The notes: a model not told the origin generated them from the sequence alone. Counted from the stretch's first letter, positions 34,278 to 43,247 are shown. The stretch: 64,000 nt of DNA from Planctomycetota bacterium (GCA_027021385.1 JALUUL010000046.1:1-64000), one strand, 5' to 3'. Made by a program: numbers and translations.

Positions 34278-35249
34278 ATGAACTGGACGAGACCACACTC
34301 CCCGACCTACCGAGTCCCCGGAATCCCACTCGCCCTCCTGGCGGCCATGACTTCATGCGGGAGCAGACCCCGCCCTGAACCGGATCCGGCGATCGAACAG
34401 GAGTTCCTCGCGGAGGCCAAGCACAAGGCCGAGGTCCTCGCCCGGAACCGGGATTTCCAGCGCAGGCTCCTCCGTCTCGACCAGGCACTCGCGCTGTTCG
34501 CGAAGAACGCGGCCCACGGCGAGGATCCCAAGGCACGTGCGAAAGCCAAGAGCCTCGGGCGTTTCCTCGAGAAAGAGAGCCTCCAGCTCCGAAAGGAACT
34601 ACTTCCCTTGCTGGAGGAGGGCGAAGTCCGCGGGAAGACGATCGCGGCGGCCGCCCTGGGGTTCACCGGGGAACAGGACCTCGCCCCGGCCCTGGTCGCC
34701 TGTCTCGAGAGCAGCCGGGAGCCCCAGGTCCGCACGGCCTGCCTGCTCGGAATCGGCCGTCTCGCCTCCCCGCTGACCCCCCTCGAACCCCTGACCCGCA
34801 TCCTTCTCGACGAGAGAGCCCCCCTGATCCACCGCCGCAACGCCTCCTGGGCCCTCCTGCGGATCCTCGACGGGGGGGCGAAGAATCAGGGCTTCCTCGA
34901 ACTATGGAAGAGGATCCTGGAAGGGGACCCGCTGAGCAAGGACCCCGTCATCGCGATGCACGCGCTCCGCGGTCTCGGCCTCCTGCGGAACCCCGAAGCC
35001 CTCCCGGCCCTGCGCCCCTACCTCGCCCATCCGAAGGCCCTGATTCGCGAAACGGCCCTGATCGCGATCGGTCGTTCCGGCGACCCCTCGGCTGCGGCCT
35101 ACATCCTTCCCCTGATCGGGGATCTCGAACGCAACCCGAACGTCCGCTTGACCGCCCGGAAGGCCCTCAAGGCCCTCGCCGGAGGAGAGGTCGACGAGGG
35201 TTACGACCAGCAGGCCTGGAGACAGCGTTTCGGCCTGAAGGACTCCTGA
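34278..35249 (+). CDS. HEAT-repeat lipoprotein
   Basis: The protein is 323 aa with a lipoprotein signal ending AAMTSC (Cys27). A charged helical region (residues 40-105, with EQEFLAEAKHKAEVLARN and LGRFLEKESLQLRKELLPLL) is followed by four or five HEAT-type helical pairs (GKTIAAAALGFTGEQDLAPAL, VRTACLLGIGRLASPL, ALRGLGLLRNPEALPALRP, IRETALIAIGRSGDPSAAAY, VRLTARKALKALAGG). HEAT scaffolds bind partner proteins, so this is probably an envelope adaptor. The role is unknown. Confidence 0.75.
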   Translation: MNWTRPHSPTYRVPGIPLALLAAMTSCGSRPRPEPDPAIEQEFLAEAKHKAEVLARNRDFQRRLLRLDQALALFAKNAAHGEDPKARAKAKSLGRFLEKESLQLRKELLPLLEEGEVRGKTIAAAALGFTGEQDLAPALVACLESSREPQVRTACLLGIGRLASPLTPLEPLTRILLDERAPLIHRRNASWALLRILDGGAKNQGFLELWKRILEGDPLSKDPVIAMHALRGLGLLRNPEALPALRPYLAHPKALIRETALIAIGRSGDPSAAAYILPLIGDLERNPNVRLTARKALKALAGGEVDEGYDQQAWRQRFGLKDS

Positions 35250-35314
35250 CCGCCTTCCCCGGCCCCCGAAGGATGGGGGAAGACACGGAAGGCGCCCCCC
35301 TCCAGAATGGGCGC

Positions 35315-36607
35315 ATGACGCTTCTCGCCCTCACCGCCCTCCTTCCCGCCCTTCCGCCGGTTCTCCCGGAATCCCCCCCCGCCATCCTCCCCCCGCCATC
35401 CACCGGAAGCTTCCAGGGAGGGAACGGGCTCCAGAAACCCGGCGCGGGCCCGGACCGGAAGGACGCGAAGACCCCCGCCGAGGAGGAGGGCGCGAGAGTC
35501 GCCGGCGCGCTCCTCGACAGGATCAGCGGAGGAGACCGCGACACCCTGACCGGGGTCTCTCTCAAACTCCTCCGATCGGTCCGGAGGAAGGACCCGAACA
35601 CGGGGAAGGCCGACTGGCGTCCGATCGCCCTCTGGGAAGTGAGCCTCTCCTATCCGAACCGGATCCGGATGGTTTGGAAGGAGGACGGCAAGACCCCGAC
35701 GGTCCTCTTGAGCGACGGGAGGAAGGCCTGGGTCGGCCCCGGGGGAGGCCCCTTCGTAGAGGCCAGGGGGGAGGGGCTCGCGGACCTGCGCGCCCGCCTG
35801 CTCCTCTTCGGCAGCCTGGCGGGCTGGGACCTGCTCCATGGAAGTCCGAGACTCCGAGACGGCCTTCTCGAAAGCCGTTTCGCCTCCCTTCCGGACGCCC
35901 CCCTCGTCAAGCGGCGGGTCGCCGGGGACACCGGCAGGTGCAGCGTCCTGATTCTCGGGAACCGCGAGTTCCGCCTCGAAGGCGAGATCGAGACGACCGG
36001 TGGCAAGTCCTGCCGGCTCCTGACCTCGAAGGGGGAACGCTTCGAGATCCAGCGCTTCGGGACCGATTTCAGCTTCCTGAAGAAGCATTTCGACCCTCGC
36101 CGGAGCGAGACTTCGCGGGCGATGATCCTCGGGAGGGAGGACCGGAACTTCCGGGTCCCGGTCCTGGCCCGACTTCCCGCGTGCAAACAGATCGCGCTTC
36201 GAGACCCCGGCTCCTGGCCCGAACGTCTCAAGCTCCTCGACAAGGTCGGGAGGCGTCTTTTCGAACTCGGAATGGAGCCGACCTGTCTTCCTCTCTACCG
36301 GGACGACGGGGCGATCCTGATCCAGTTCCGTCCCGACCGGAGGGGGAGGAAGGTCCCCGCGGAAGGCCCCGAGGGGACCCGGATCGAGGATCGGCCCGAA
36401 CGACTGGCCCTCGTACTCTACGCCAAGGGGACCTGGAGAAAGGCCCACGCGGCCCTCCAGAAAGCCCTCCGGGCCCGAGCCCGGGCCCTCGGGCTCGAAG
36501 TCCTGGGTCCTCTGCATCTCGTTCCGGTCTTCCTTCCCCAACCCGGACAGTCTCTCCCGACCCCCTCGACCGAACTCGAGTTCCGGGGGGAACTCGAACT
36601 GCGCTGA
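35315..36607 (+). CDS. Secreted protein of unknown function
   Basis: The protein is 430 aa from the ATG at 35315, where a signal peptide (MTLLALTALLPALPPVLPE) begins; the longer open frame upstream lies over the HEAT gene in another frame. A linker rich in Pro, Lys and Glu (residues 25-60) leads to a folded region resembling outer-membrane lipoprotein carriers in its start (VSLKLLRSVRR, then PNRIRMVWKEDGKTPTVLL and GRKAWVG), though I would not assign that family. The C-terminal third (PTCLPLYRDDGAILIQFRPD, LALVLYAKGTWRKAHAALQ) recalls a GyrI-like fold only weakly. It follows the HEAT lipoprotein by 65 bp on the same strand. Confidence 0.6.
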   Translation: MTLLALTALLPALPPVLPESPPAILPPPSTGSFQGGNGLQKPGAGPDRKDAKTPAEEEGARVAGALLDRISGGDRDTLTGVSLKLLRSVRRKDPNTGKADWRPIALWEVSLSYPNRIRMVWKEDGKTPTVLLSDGRKAWVGPGGGPFVEARGEGLADLRARLLLFGSLAGWDLLHGSPRLRDGLLESRFASLPDAPLVKRRVAGDTGRCSVLILGNREFRLEGEIETTGGKSCRLLTSKGERFEIQRFGTDFSFLKKHFDPRRSETSRAMILGREDRNFRVPVLARLPACKQIALRDPGSWPERLKLLDKVGRRLFELGMEPTCLPLYRDDGAILIQFRPDRRGRKVPAEGPEGTRIEDRPERLALVLYAKGTWRKAHAALQKALRARARALGLEVLGPLHLVPVFLPQPGQSLPTPSTELEFRGELELR

Positions 36608-36742
36608 CTCCCGTCCCGGCCCTTTCCGTCCCCCGTAAGGGACGATCGCCCCGGTTCCGGGGGGCCCTCGAGCCCCAGGAGGGCCTGATTCCGAGGTATG
36701 ATTCTTGCGGAGGCTTCCGGGATTCTTCCCCGGGGAACACCG

Positions 36743-38620
36743 ATGAACCACCGATTGCTGACCGCCCTCTTCCTCCTGGCCGGGACCGCTTCCTTTAAGG
36801 CCCAGATTCCGGTTCGGACCGTGGCCCCCGCCAGGCCGAGGATTCAGACCCCCCACAGGACCTCCCATCCGGTTAGGGTTCGGTCGGCCCCCGCCCCGAG
36901 GTCCACTCTTCCTCGGGTGCGCCCCGTGACCCCTCGCAGCTCCCCCGTAAGGAGAGTCGCCCCCCGTCCGGCCCGCATCCCGAGGACGCATGCGAGGACC
37001 CCGAGGATCCGCCCCCGCAGGACCGCCCCCACTCCGATCCGGCGGAGCCGCTCTTCCCTCCGCCGCACCCACACCCCTCCAGCCCGCGGGCTCGACACCG
37101 TCCGTCGCCCTCGGATCCGGCATTGGAACCTGGGAGGGCGATCCCGGACGATTCCGGAACGGGAATCGAGATCGTCCTGGGAGTTCGGAACCCGGCGGAG
37201 CCGACCGGGGCTCGGATCCTCCCGCCGCTCCTTCGATCCCCTGCCCCGTGCGGAACGGTCCTCGATCCGGATTCGGCATTCGAGGAAGACGACCCCCTCC
37301 CCCAGGCGCCGTGAGAGTTCCCTCCGCCCGATCGAGCGGTCGGAGATCCGCCTGGGCTCCGCGGCCAGGCCCGCCCTCCCCCCGCCGACCCGCCTCGTCG
37401 ACCGGTACCGCCGGACCCTTCCCCCCGAGATCCCTCGCAAAGAACTGCGGAATCGACGGGTCCTCCCTCCCGCGACGGGACTCGAGGGCCGGGGCTCTCA
37501 CGGAAGGAACTCGCGGAGAGGACGGACCCGCTTCGACCGGGGCTCCCCGTCCCGGGGTTCGGGCGGTACGACCTTCATCACCAATACCCCGGTCGCCGTC
37601 GCGATCGAAAACGACGCTTTCCGCCATCGTGGCGGCAGACGGGCCTATCTCCATCGGAGCTACCGGTCCTGGGGATTCGGGCTCGGCTTCTCCTTCTGGT
37701 GGGGAGGCCCGGGTTTCTATGGTTCCTGGCTCCGCTGGTGCACGACCGGATACTACCTCCCCTGGTATTACGACTGGTATTGGGGCGGTCCGGGCTCCTT
37801 CGCCTGGAGCCACCATCTCTCCCCCTACATCCGCCTCCACTGGCGTGACTACTGGTTGAACGCCTGGTGGAGCGGTACCTTCGGACTCTTCGGGAACTCC
37901 TACTACGATCCCTGGACCTGGGCCTGGGCGGATCCCGTGGTCTTCGCGCCCGCCTCCAGGATCACGATCTACGAGGGGGGGACCCCCGCGTCCTCCGCGC
38001 CGGCCTCCTCACCCACCGACTCCACGGACGCTCCCTCCTCCGACACTCCTAACTCCCGGGACCTCTACGAGGACTCCTCCCCCCGCGGCCTGGCCCGCCG
38101 TTACGTTGAACTCGGGGACCTCTATTTCCGGACCCTACGCTACTCCCGGGCGGCCGCCGCCTACGCGAGCGCGGTCAAGCTCCTTCCCGAGGACGGTTCC
38201 CTCCGCCTCGTCCTCGGCGATGCCTGGTTCGCGGTCGGGAAGTATGACGAGGCGGCCTTCGCGATCCGGCAGGCCTTCTTCCTTGATGAAAGCCTCGGCA
38301 AGGCCCTCGTGGACAAACGGAACTTCTACGGGAGGTCCGAGGACTTCGACAAGCACCTCGCGGCTCTGAGGAAGAGGGTCGCGGCGAATCGTTACGACAC
38401 GAACGCCGCGCTCGTCCTTCTCTACAACCTCCGCTTCTCGCACCGCTTCGACGAGGCCGCGAAACTCGCCGACTCCCTCGAGGAACTCCTGCCGGGGGAC
38501 CGCGCCTTCGAAATCCTCCGCGACTCGATTCCGGAGGTACGCAAGGCCCTCGAGGAGACCCCGCCCGCTCCTCCCGGGAAAAAGGAATCGAAGACGAAAA
38601 GCGAAACCTCGAAGGAGTGA
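36743..38620 (+). CDS. Exported Arg-rich, aromatic-rich protein with C-terminal TPR
   Basis: The protein is 625 aa from ATG 36743, which begins a signal peptide (MNHRLLTALFLLAGTASFKA). Residues about 25-270 are extremely Arg/Pro/Ser-rich and probably disordered. Residues about 285-410 are packed with Trp, Tyr, Phe and Gly (for example FSFWWGGPGFYGSWLRW and YYDWYWGGPG). After a Ser/Pro/Asp linker (about 430-460) comes a TPR array (LARRYVELGDLYFRTLRYSRAAAAYASAV, then DEAAFAIRQAFFL) and an acidic/Lys tail. Similar three-part proteins occur in planctomycetes, but no function is assigned. The stop is only 7 bp from the convergent 38628 gene. Confidence 0.7.
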   Translation: MNHRLLTALFLLAGTASFKAQIPVRTVAPARPRIQTPHRTSHPVRVRSAPAPRSTLPRVRPVTPRSSPVRRVAPRPARIPRTHARTPRIRPRRTAPTPIRRSRSSLRRTHTPPARGLDTVRRPRIRHWNLGGRSRTIPERESRSSWEFGTRRSRPGLGSSRRSFDPLPRAERSSIRIRHSRKTTPSPRRRESSLRPIERSEIRLGSAARPALPPPTRLVDRYRRTLPPEIPRKELRNRRVLPPATGLEGRGSHGRNSRRGRTRFDRGSPSRGSGGTTFITNTPVAVAIENDAFRHRGGRRAYLHRSYRSWGFGLGFSFWWGGPGFYGSWLRWCTTGYYLPWYYDWYWGGPGSFAWSHHLSPYIRLHWRDYWLNAWWSGTFGLFGNSYYDPWTWAWADPVVFAPASRITIYEGGTPASSAPASSPTDSTDAPSSDTPNSRDLYEDSSPRGLARRYVELGDLYFRTLRYSRAAAAYASAVKLLPEDGSLRLVLGDAWFAVGKYDEAAFAIRQAFFLDESLGKALVDKRNFYGRSEDFDKHLAALRKRVAANRYDTNAALVLLYNLRFSHRFDEAAKLADSLEELLPGDRAFEILRDSIPEVRKALEETPPAPPGKKESKTKSETSKE

Positions 38621-38627
38621 GGACGGG

Positions 38628-39236
38628 TCAGTTCCCGCCTCCCTTCGCCTTCCCTCCATCGGAAGCCGAGGTTCCCCCGTCTCCGGCCTTGTTCGTTCCG
38701 GGTCCCCCCTCGAGATCCTCGGGAGAGATCGGGACCGGGGTCGTCGGCACGAAGGTCCCGACCATGAGCTGGCGCTTGGGCTTCCCCGTCTTCGGGTCGA
38801 CATTCAGCGGTGCGGTCAGGTAGAGCCGGGTCTCCGCGCCGTCCTCGTGGACCCAGACGTAGAACCCGTCCTTCGGATCCTTGAAGCGACGGATCACCCG
38901 CGCCGGATGTCCCCCCTCGCTCGGAGGAGGGCAGGGGCCGACATGATCGGGGTCGGGAACCAGGCTTTCGGCCTCGGGCCGGAGAGCCCTCCAGAGAGCC
39001 CGGATCTTCGGGGGGACCCGAAGGGGATCCTCGGAGGACTCCGCCCTCGATTCCGCTTCCATCGTGTCGTCACGAGGCTCGGTCCGGCCGGCGGAATCCT
39101 TCCCGGGCCGGGGGATCCGGGGGGGCTCCGCTCCGGTCGCCCGCGGGAGGGGCGGAGGCTCGTCGAAGACGCCCGAGGCGAAGAGAGCGCCCATGCCGAG
39201 CGCCAGGATGACCAGGATTGCGAGGGAGATCTTCAT
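38628..39236 (-). CDS. Small exported or membrane-anchored protein
   Basis: The protein is 202 aa with an N-terminal helix (MKISLAILVILALGMGALFA) that is either an anchor or an uncleaved signal. Residues 25-75 are Pro/Glu/Arg-rich. A small folded region follows (HPARVIRRFKDPKDGFYVWVHEDGAE, then TRLYLTAPLN), with a C-terminal Gly/Ser-rich tail. No recognised family. It is convergent with the Arg-rich/TPR gene, so the two 3' ends nearly touch. Confidence 0.55.
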   Translation of the reverse strand: MKISLAILVILALGMGALFASGVFDEPPPLPRATGAEPPRIPRPGKDSAGRTEPRDDTMEAESRAESSEDPLRVPPKIRALWRALRPEAESLVPDPDHVGPCPPPSEGGHPARVIRRFKDPKDGFYVWVHEDGAETRLYLTAPLNVDPKTGKPKRQLMVGTFVPTTPVPISPEDLEGGPGTNKAGDGGTSASDGGKAKGGGN

Positions 39237-39314
39237 AGGGATTCCGGTCCGCGATCGGAGACCCGGATCGTGAAAGCATACCCGATCCTCGAAACCTGGA
39301 CCGATACCCAGCCC

Positions 39315-39344
39315 CCGGGGAGAGGACCCCGCCCCTCTCCCCGG
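39315..39344 (-). terminator. Hairpin after the first secreted paralogue
   Basis: The arm CCGGGGAGAGG (39315-39325) pairs with CCTCTCCCCGG (39334-39344) over eleven base pairs around an 8-nt loop, 16 nt beyond the stop of the 39361 gene. There is no T-run on either side, so it could be a weak or Rho-assisted terminator. Confidence 0.4.
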
Positions 39345-39360
39345 AGCCGAGAGAACGGAG

Positions 39361-40845
39361 TCAGAAGTTGAAGGCGTAGGCCAGGTCGTGCTTCCTGGTC
39401 GAGGAAGTGACGATCTCGACCCGGGTCGCCGCCGGGAAGAAGAGAACCCGAAGTCCCATTCGGGCCGGGACCTTGCTCACACGGACCGGCCGGGTCGAGG
39501 CCCCGATGAACTGCTGCACCCGGAGCACCGCCAGGCCGTCGTTCCGGACGTAGAGGCTCCGGTCGGCAGGCTTCCTCGCGAGCTTGACGGGGGTCCCGCT
39601 CAGGGCCTGGGCCCTCCTGAACCCCGTGGGCCCAAGAGCCGGCCGGAACGTCCACACGCTCGAGAAGTCGAGCTTCACTCCGCCCTGCAGCTTGACGAGG
39701 TAGGCCTGTGCATGGACGGCCGGCAAGCTCGAGATGACCTTGCGCAGGGTATTCGTCGAACCGCCCTTTCCGAGCTTCAACTTGAAGGAGGCCCCTCCCC
39801 AGGAGTTCAGGGTCCCCATAACCAGCCCACCGAGGGCCATCAGCGGATCCGTGGGATCGAGGTACAGCTTCCCTCCGATCCCGCCCAGACTCAGAGGAGT
39901 CTCGAGGGTGGATATCGAAAGGAAGAGGACGCCGACTCCTCCCGAATGCGCCTTGCTCGTGACCCGCCACTCGTAATCGTCGTAACGAGCGACCGAGGCC
40001 CCTCCCTTGTCGTTGAAATCAGGATCGAGGGCCGCGTACCCGGGATTCGGGTTCTGGCAGGGCCAGGCGTTGTAGGCGACGTTGTCCGCGCCGCCCTGGA
40101 GGATCGGCTCGTCGAAGGAGAGGTCGAGCCGCCAGGACCGGTCGAGGAAATCGACCCCGGATTGACCGGAGACGGTCGACCAGGCCAAGCGCTCGATGAT
40201 CTGGTTGGTCGGATCCGCGGCGGCGAACTTCTCGGGCCGAGGGATCTCGCGGTGGTAGTTGTTCCGCCAGCAGAAGAGGCTCCCCTGCCCCCCTCCCGGC
40301 ATCTGGCGGTCGCCGTTCGACATGTGGACGGAGACCCCGTCGGTCGTCCAGTTCGCGGTCTTCGTGAACTGCCAGCCGAAGTGGATGACCTCGTAGGGAT
40401 CCAAGAGCGGTTTGTTCTGGGCATCCTTCAGAGCCGCCAGATCGATCGGCTTGCCGTTCGCCACCGGGAAGGTCAAGGTCACGAGCATCGAGGCGGCCCC
40501 GCCTCCCTTGCGGATCGAAAGAGGGGTGCCGTTCAGATTCTTGCCGCGCGCGTAATCGGGCCCTCCCGAAGCGGCGGTAGGTGAAACCCGGAAATTGAAC
40601 GGTTCGACAGTGCCGGAGTTCCCGTCCTGCACAACGAACTGGACACGGGTCAACTTGTTCAGTCCCCCGAGGACACCCGGGGGGAAACCCTGGGACTGGT
40701 GCCCGATCGCCCCCCGGACCTTCCCCCGGGACGTGAATTCGGTCGTCGTGTCCCAGATCCGGACGAGATTGTAGTTGTAGGAGGCCTGGGCATGGAGGAG
40801 ACCGGAGCAAAGCGCGAGGAAGAGGATACCGCCGTATCGAGTCAT
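39361..40845 (-). CDS. Secreted protein of the tandem paralogue pair, copy 1
   Basis: The protein is 494 aa with a signal peptide (MTRYGGILFLALCSGLLHA) and an AGGAGG site 9 nt upstream. It is a mature beta-rich protein with blocks such as TTEFTSRGKVRGAIGHQSQG, VLGGLNKLTRVQFVVQD, HFGWQFTKTANWT, CWRNNYHREIPRPEKFAAAD and SWRLDLSFDEPILQGGADN. The C-terminal portion (ASTRPVRVSKVPARMGLRVL, then FFPAATRVEIVTS) reads like a small separate domain. The downstream paralogue at 41092 shares all of these blocks. No known fold or function is recognised; it is probably a surface or extracellular structural protein. Confidence 0.75.
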   Translation of the reverse strand: MTRYGGILFLALCSGLLHAQASYNYNLVRIWDTTTEFTSRGKVRGAIGHQSQGFPPGVLGGLNKLTRVQFVVQDGNSGTVEPFNFRVSPTAASGGPDYARGKNLNGTPLSIRKGGGAASMLVTLTFPVANGKPIDLAALKDAQNKPLLDPYEVIHFGWQFTKTANWTTDGVSVHMSNGDRQMPGGGQGSLFCWRNNYHREIPRPEKFAAADPTNQIIERLAWSTVSGQSGVDFLDRSWRLDLSFDEPILQGGADNVAYNAWPCQNPNPGYAALDPDFNDKGGASVARYDDYEWRVTSKAHSGGVGVLFLSISTLETPLSLGGIGGKLYLDPTDPLMALGGLVMGTLNSWGGASFKLKLGKGGSTNTLRKVISSLPAVHAQAYLVKLQGGVKLDFSSVWTFRPALGPTGFRRAQALSGTPVKLARKPADRSLYVRNDGLAVLRVQQFIGASTRPVRVSKVPARMGLRVLFFPAATRVEIVTSSTRKHDLAYAFNF

Positions 40846-41017
40846 GTTCGTAACCCTCCTGCAGAATGACGCAAACGGCCCCGCGGGGAAGCCAGGGAGG
40901 GAGGGAATACGAGGCGGCGGGGCGGAGAGCGCCGGACGAAGCGGTCGGAGAGCCGGGCCTCGCCGGAGGACCGATCCTCTCCGGAGGGGATTCTAGGCAG
41001 CTTCCTTCATACAGGAA

Positions 41018-41050
41018 AGAGGCCCCCACGCCTCGGGCGCGGGGGCCTCT
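41018..41050 (-). terminator. Intrinsic terminator after the second secreted paralogue
   Basis: AGAGGCCCCC (41018-41027) and GGGGGCCTCT (41041-41050) form a perfect ten-base-pair stem. On the minus strand, the transcription direction of the 41092 gene, it is followed by a short T-containing tail (TTTCCTGT), as in an intrinsic terminator. It lies about 40 nt after that gene's stop. Confidence 0.65.
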
Positions 41051-41091
41051 CCCTGACCGGAAGGTCGTCCTCCGGTCCGATCGATTCCAGT

Positions 41092-42588
41092 TCAGAGGTT
41101 CATCCCATACATGACGTCGACCTTCGAAGTCTTCGTCGTGACGATCTCGACCCGGGTCGCCGCCGGGAAGAGAATCACCCGAACGCCCATGCGGGAGAAG
41201 ATCTTGTCCTTGCGGATCGGGGTCGTGCTCGCCCCGATGTACTGCCGGACCTCGATCTCGTCGAGGCCGTCGTTCCGGACGTAGAGGGTCCGGTCGGTGA
41301 CCTTCTTGGTCAGCTTGATCGGAGTGCCGCTGATCGTCGTCGCCCGGGAGTAGGCCGTTCCGGTTCCATCGGGATCCAGCATCGGACGCAGGGTCCAGAC
41401 GTTCGAGAAGTCGAGCTTGAGACCACCGGCGACCTTGACCAGGTAGGCCTGGGCGTGGATCGCGGGCATCTGGGTGATGACCTTCCGGAGCGTGTTGTTC
41501 GCGCCTCCGGCGCCGAGCGCCAGCTTGAACTGACCGGAACCGAGGTTGCTGATCGTGCCGAGGGGGAAGGCACCGAGGGCCATCAGGGGATCGCCCGGGT
41601 TGATGAAGAGCTTCCCTCCGATGCCTGGCAGGGACAGCGGGGTGGAGAGGACCGAGGTCGACAGGAAGAGGACGCCGACCCCACCGATGTGCGCGTTGCT
41701 CTGGACGGTCCAGACGTAGTCGTCATACCTCTTGACCGTAGCCTTGCCCTTGTCGTTGAAATCGGGATCGAGCGCCGCATAGCCGGTGTTGGGGTTCTTG
41801 CAGGGGCTGTTGTTGTAGGTCGTGTTGTCGGCAGCGCCTTGGAGAGTCGGCTCGTTGAAGAAGAGGTCCAGGCGCCACGAGCGGTCCAGATAGCTGGAGC
41901 CTGCCTGCCCGCTGTTTGTGGACCAGGCGAGGCGCTCGATGATCTGGTTGGTCGGATCCGAAGTCGCGAACTTCTCCGGTCTCGGGATCTCCCGGTGGAA
42001 ACGATTCTGCCAGCAGGTCAGGTTGCCCTGGCCGCCGTTGGGGAGCTGACGCCCGGCCTGGGACATGTGGACCGAAATCCCGTCGGAAGTCCAGTTGGCT
42101 CCCTTGACGAACTGCCAGCCGAAATGGATGCCCTCGTAGGGGTTCAGGAGGGGCTTGTTCTGGGAGTTCTTGATCGTGTCGAGGTTGACGGGCTTTCCGT
42201 TCCCCGCGACGAAGGTCAAGGTGACCAGGTAGGCCCCGATCCCCGTGCCCGTTGGCAGGGTGAGGAGCGTGTTGTTCAGGTTGACCCCGGACGCGTAGTC
42301 AGGCTGTCCCGAGGCGGAGAGAGGAGAAACGCGGAAGTTGTAACCTTCCTGCGTCGCGAGGTTCTGGTCCTGCATGACGAACTGGACGCGGGTCAGGTTG
42401 ACCAACCCGCCCAGCACGCCGCGGGGGAAGGCCTGCGATTCATGTCCGGCGGAACCGCGGACGTTCGCCCGGGAGGTGTATTCCGTGCTTTGATCCCATT
42501 CACGGATCACGTTGAAGTTGTACGTGGTCTGCGCGGTGGCGGCACCGGCCAGAACACCCAGGGTCAGGAAGGTGAAGTGACGAATCAT
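41092..42588 (-). CDS. Secreted protein of the tandem paralogue pair, copy 2
   Basis: The protein is 498 aa from ATG 42588 (signal peptide MIRHFTFLTLGVLAGAATA, AGGA about 10 nt upstream); a longer open frame upstream lacks a signal or conservation. It is a close paralogue of the 39361 protein along its entire length: TTYNFNVIREWDQSTEYTSR, AFPRGVLGGLVNLTRVQF, EGIHFGWQFVKGANWTSDG, CWQNRFHREIPRPEKFATSD and PCKNPNTGYAALDPDFNDKG all align with copy 1. A tandem duplication followed by divergence is the simplest account. The function is unknown; two copies suggest an abundant surface component. Confidence 0.78.
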   Translation of the reverse strand: MIRHFTFLTLGVLAGAATAQTTYNFNVIREWDQSTEYTSRANVRGSAGHESQAFPRGVLGGLVNLTRVQFVMQDQNLATQEGYNFRVSPLSASGQPDYASGVNLNNTLLTLPTGTGIGAYLVTLTFVAGNGKPVNLDTIKNSQNKPLLNPYEGIHFGWQFVKGANWTSDGISVHMSQAGRQLPNGGQGNLTCWQNRFHREIPRPEKFATSDPTNQIIERLAWSTNSGQAGSSYLDRSWRLDLFFNEPTLQGAADNTTYNNSPCKNPNTGYAALDPDFNDKGKATVKRYDDYVWTVQSNAHIGGVGVLFLSTSVLSTPLSLPGIGGKLFINPGDPLMALGAFPLGTISNLGSGQFKLALGAGGANNTLRKVITQMPAIHAQAYLVKVAGGLKLDFSNVWTLRPMLDPDGTGTAYSRATTISGTPIKLTKKVTDRTLYVRNDGLDEIEVRQYIGASTTPIRKDKIFSRMGVRVILFPAATRVEIVTTKTSKVDVMYGMNL

Positions 42589-43099
42589 GAGGTTGGTCCT
42601 CCAGTCGTGAGGCGAAGGGCCTCCTCGGGTGCCCTTCCACTCCAACCCAGACCCATTGAGGAAACTCGTCCAGGGTCGGAGTGGTGAGTCGGAAGGTTGC
42701 GAGGAGTTGAACGGGACAGAATTAGGAAACGATCTCCCTACGACCATTGCCGCAGGGGAGGAGAGATCTCGAGGGACTGTCAGGCAGAAACGCCGGGAAT
42801 CGCCCTCGGCGCCCAGGCCCGCCAAGAGAGATCCTCCATTGAGGAAGTATGCAGGATGCAAGCCGAGGTGACAACCGATCCTTCTCGAGGTTTCGGGCGA
42901 TCCTTCCGGACCGGGGGAGAGCCCCCATTCCCAGCCGGGGGAGCAGCCCCTCCACTGAAACTCCGATGGCATCGGAGTCCTGGAAGATATTTCCGGTAAT
43001 AGCGGGTCGTGAGGAAGCAAGGGAGGGCGGCGATCCCCGGGGGACCGGCCCGGCCCCCCGGGAGAAGAGGGCTCCTGAGAGCCCGGCGGGGAGAGGGTG
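42589..43099. other. 511-bp intergenic region with a promoter for paralogue 2
   Basis: No convincing gene is seen on either strand between the second paralogue and tRNA-Leu. A minus-strand promoter is at 42846-42874, which leaves an untranslated leader of about 250 nt. ATTGAGGAA occurs twice (near 42655 and 42838). I see no hairpin array, riboswitch or tRNA. Confidence 0.5.
42846..42874 (-). promoter_or_regulatory. Candidate promoter of the second paralogue
   Basis: On the minus strand TTGTCA (42874-42869, five of six) and CATACT (42851-42846, four of six) are separated by exactly 17 nt. It is the best -35/-10 pair I find in this intergenic region. Confidence 0.45.
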
Positions 43100-43187
43100 T
43101 GGTGCCGAGGACAGGACTTGAACCTGCACGACCGAAACGGTCACTAGCCCCTCAAGCTAGCGTGTCTGCCAATTCCACCACCTCGGC
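43100..43187 (-). tRNA. tRNA-Leu (anticodon GAG)
   Basis: The acceptor stem GCCGAGG (43187-43181) pairs with CCTCGGC, followed by A and encoded CCA (ending at 43100). The anticodon arm GCTAGC-TTGAGGG-GCTAGT presents GAG, for CUC/CUU leucine codons. A class II variable arm (GACCGTTTCGGTC) and T arm GCAGG-TTCAAGT-CCTGT complete the cloverleaf. Confidence 0.97.
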
Positions 43188-43218
43188 AGGTCTCCCGCCC
43201 GAAGCGAGCGGGGGGAGG

Positions 43219-43247
43219 AAGGTAGCCTCGCCCCCCTCCCCGCGCAA
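43219..43247 (-). promoter_or_regulatory. Promoter of tRNA-Leu
   Basis: On the minus strand TTGCGC (43247-43242) and TACCTT (43224-43219) have a 17-nt spacer and lie about 30 nt upstream of the tRNA. The layout matches that of the tRNA-Ser promoter (TTGC, N17, TA--TT), which raises confidence in both. Confidence 0.45.

Noticed and set aside
35254..35282. Hairpin CTTCCCC/GGGGAAG after the HEAT lipoprotein as a terminator
   Set aside because: The seven-base stem has no T-run and lies in naturally GC-rich DNA where such pairs occur by chance; the next gene may be cotranscribed.
35201..37840. Minus-strand open frame of about 880 codons across two exported proteins
   Set aside because: Its composition is Gly/Arg/Glu-rich without motifs, whereas both plus-strand genes begin with signal peptides.
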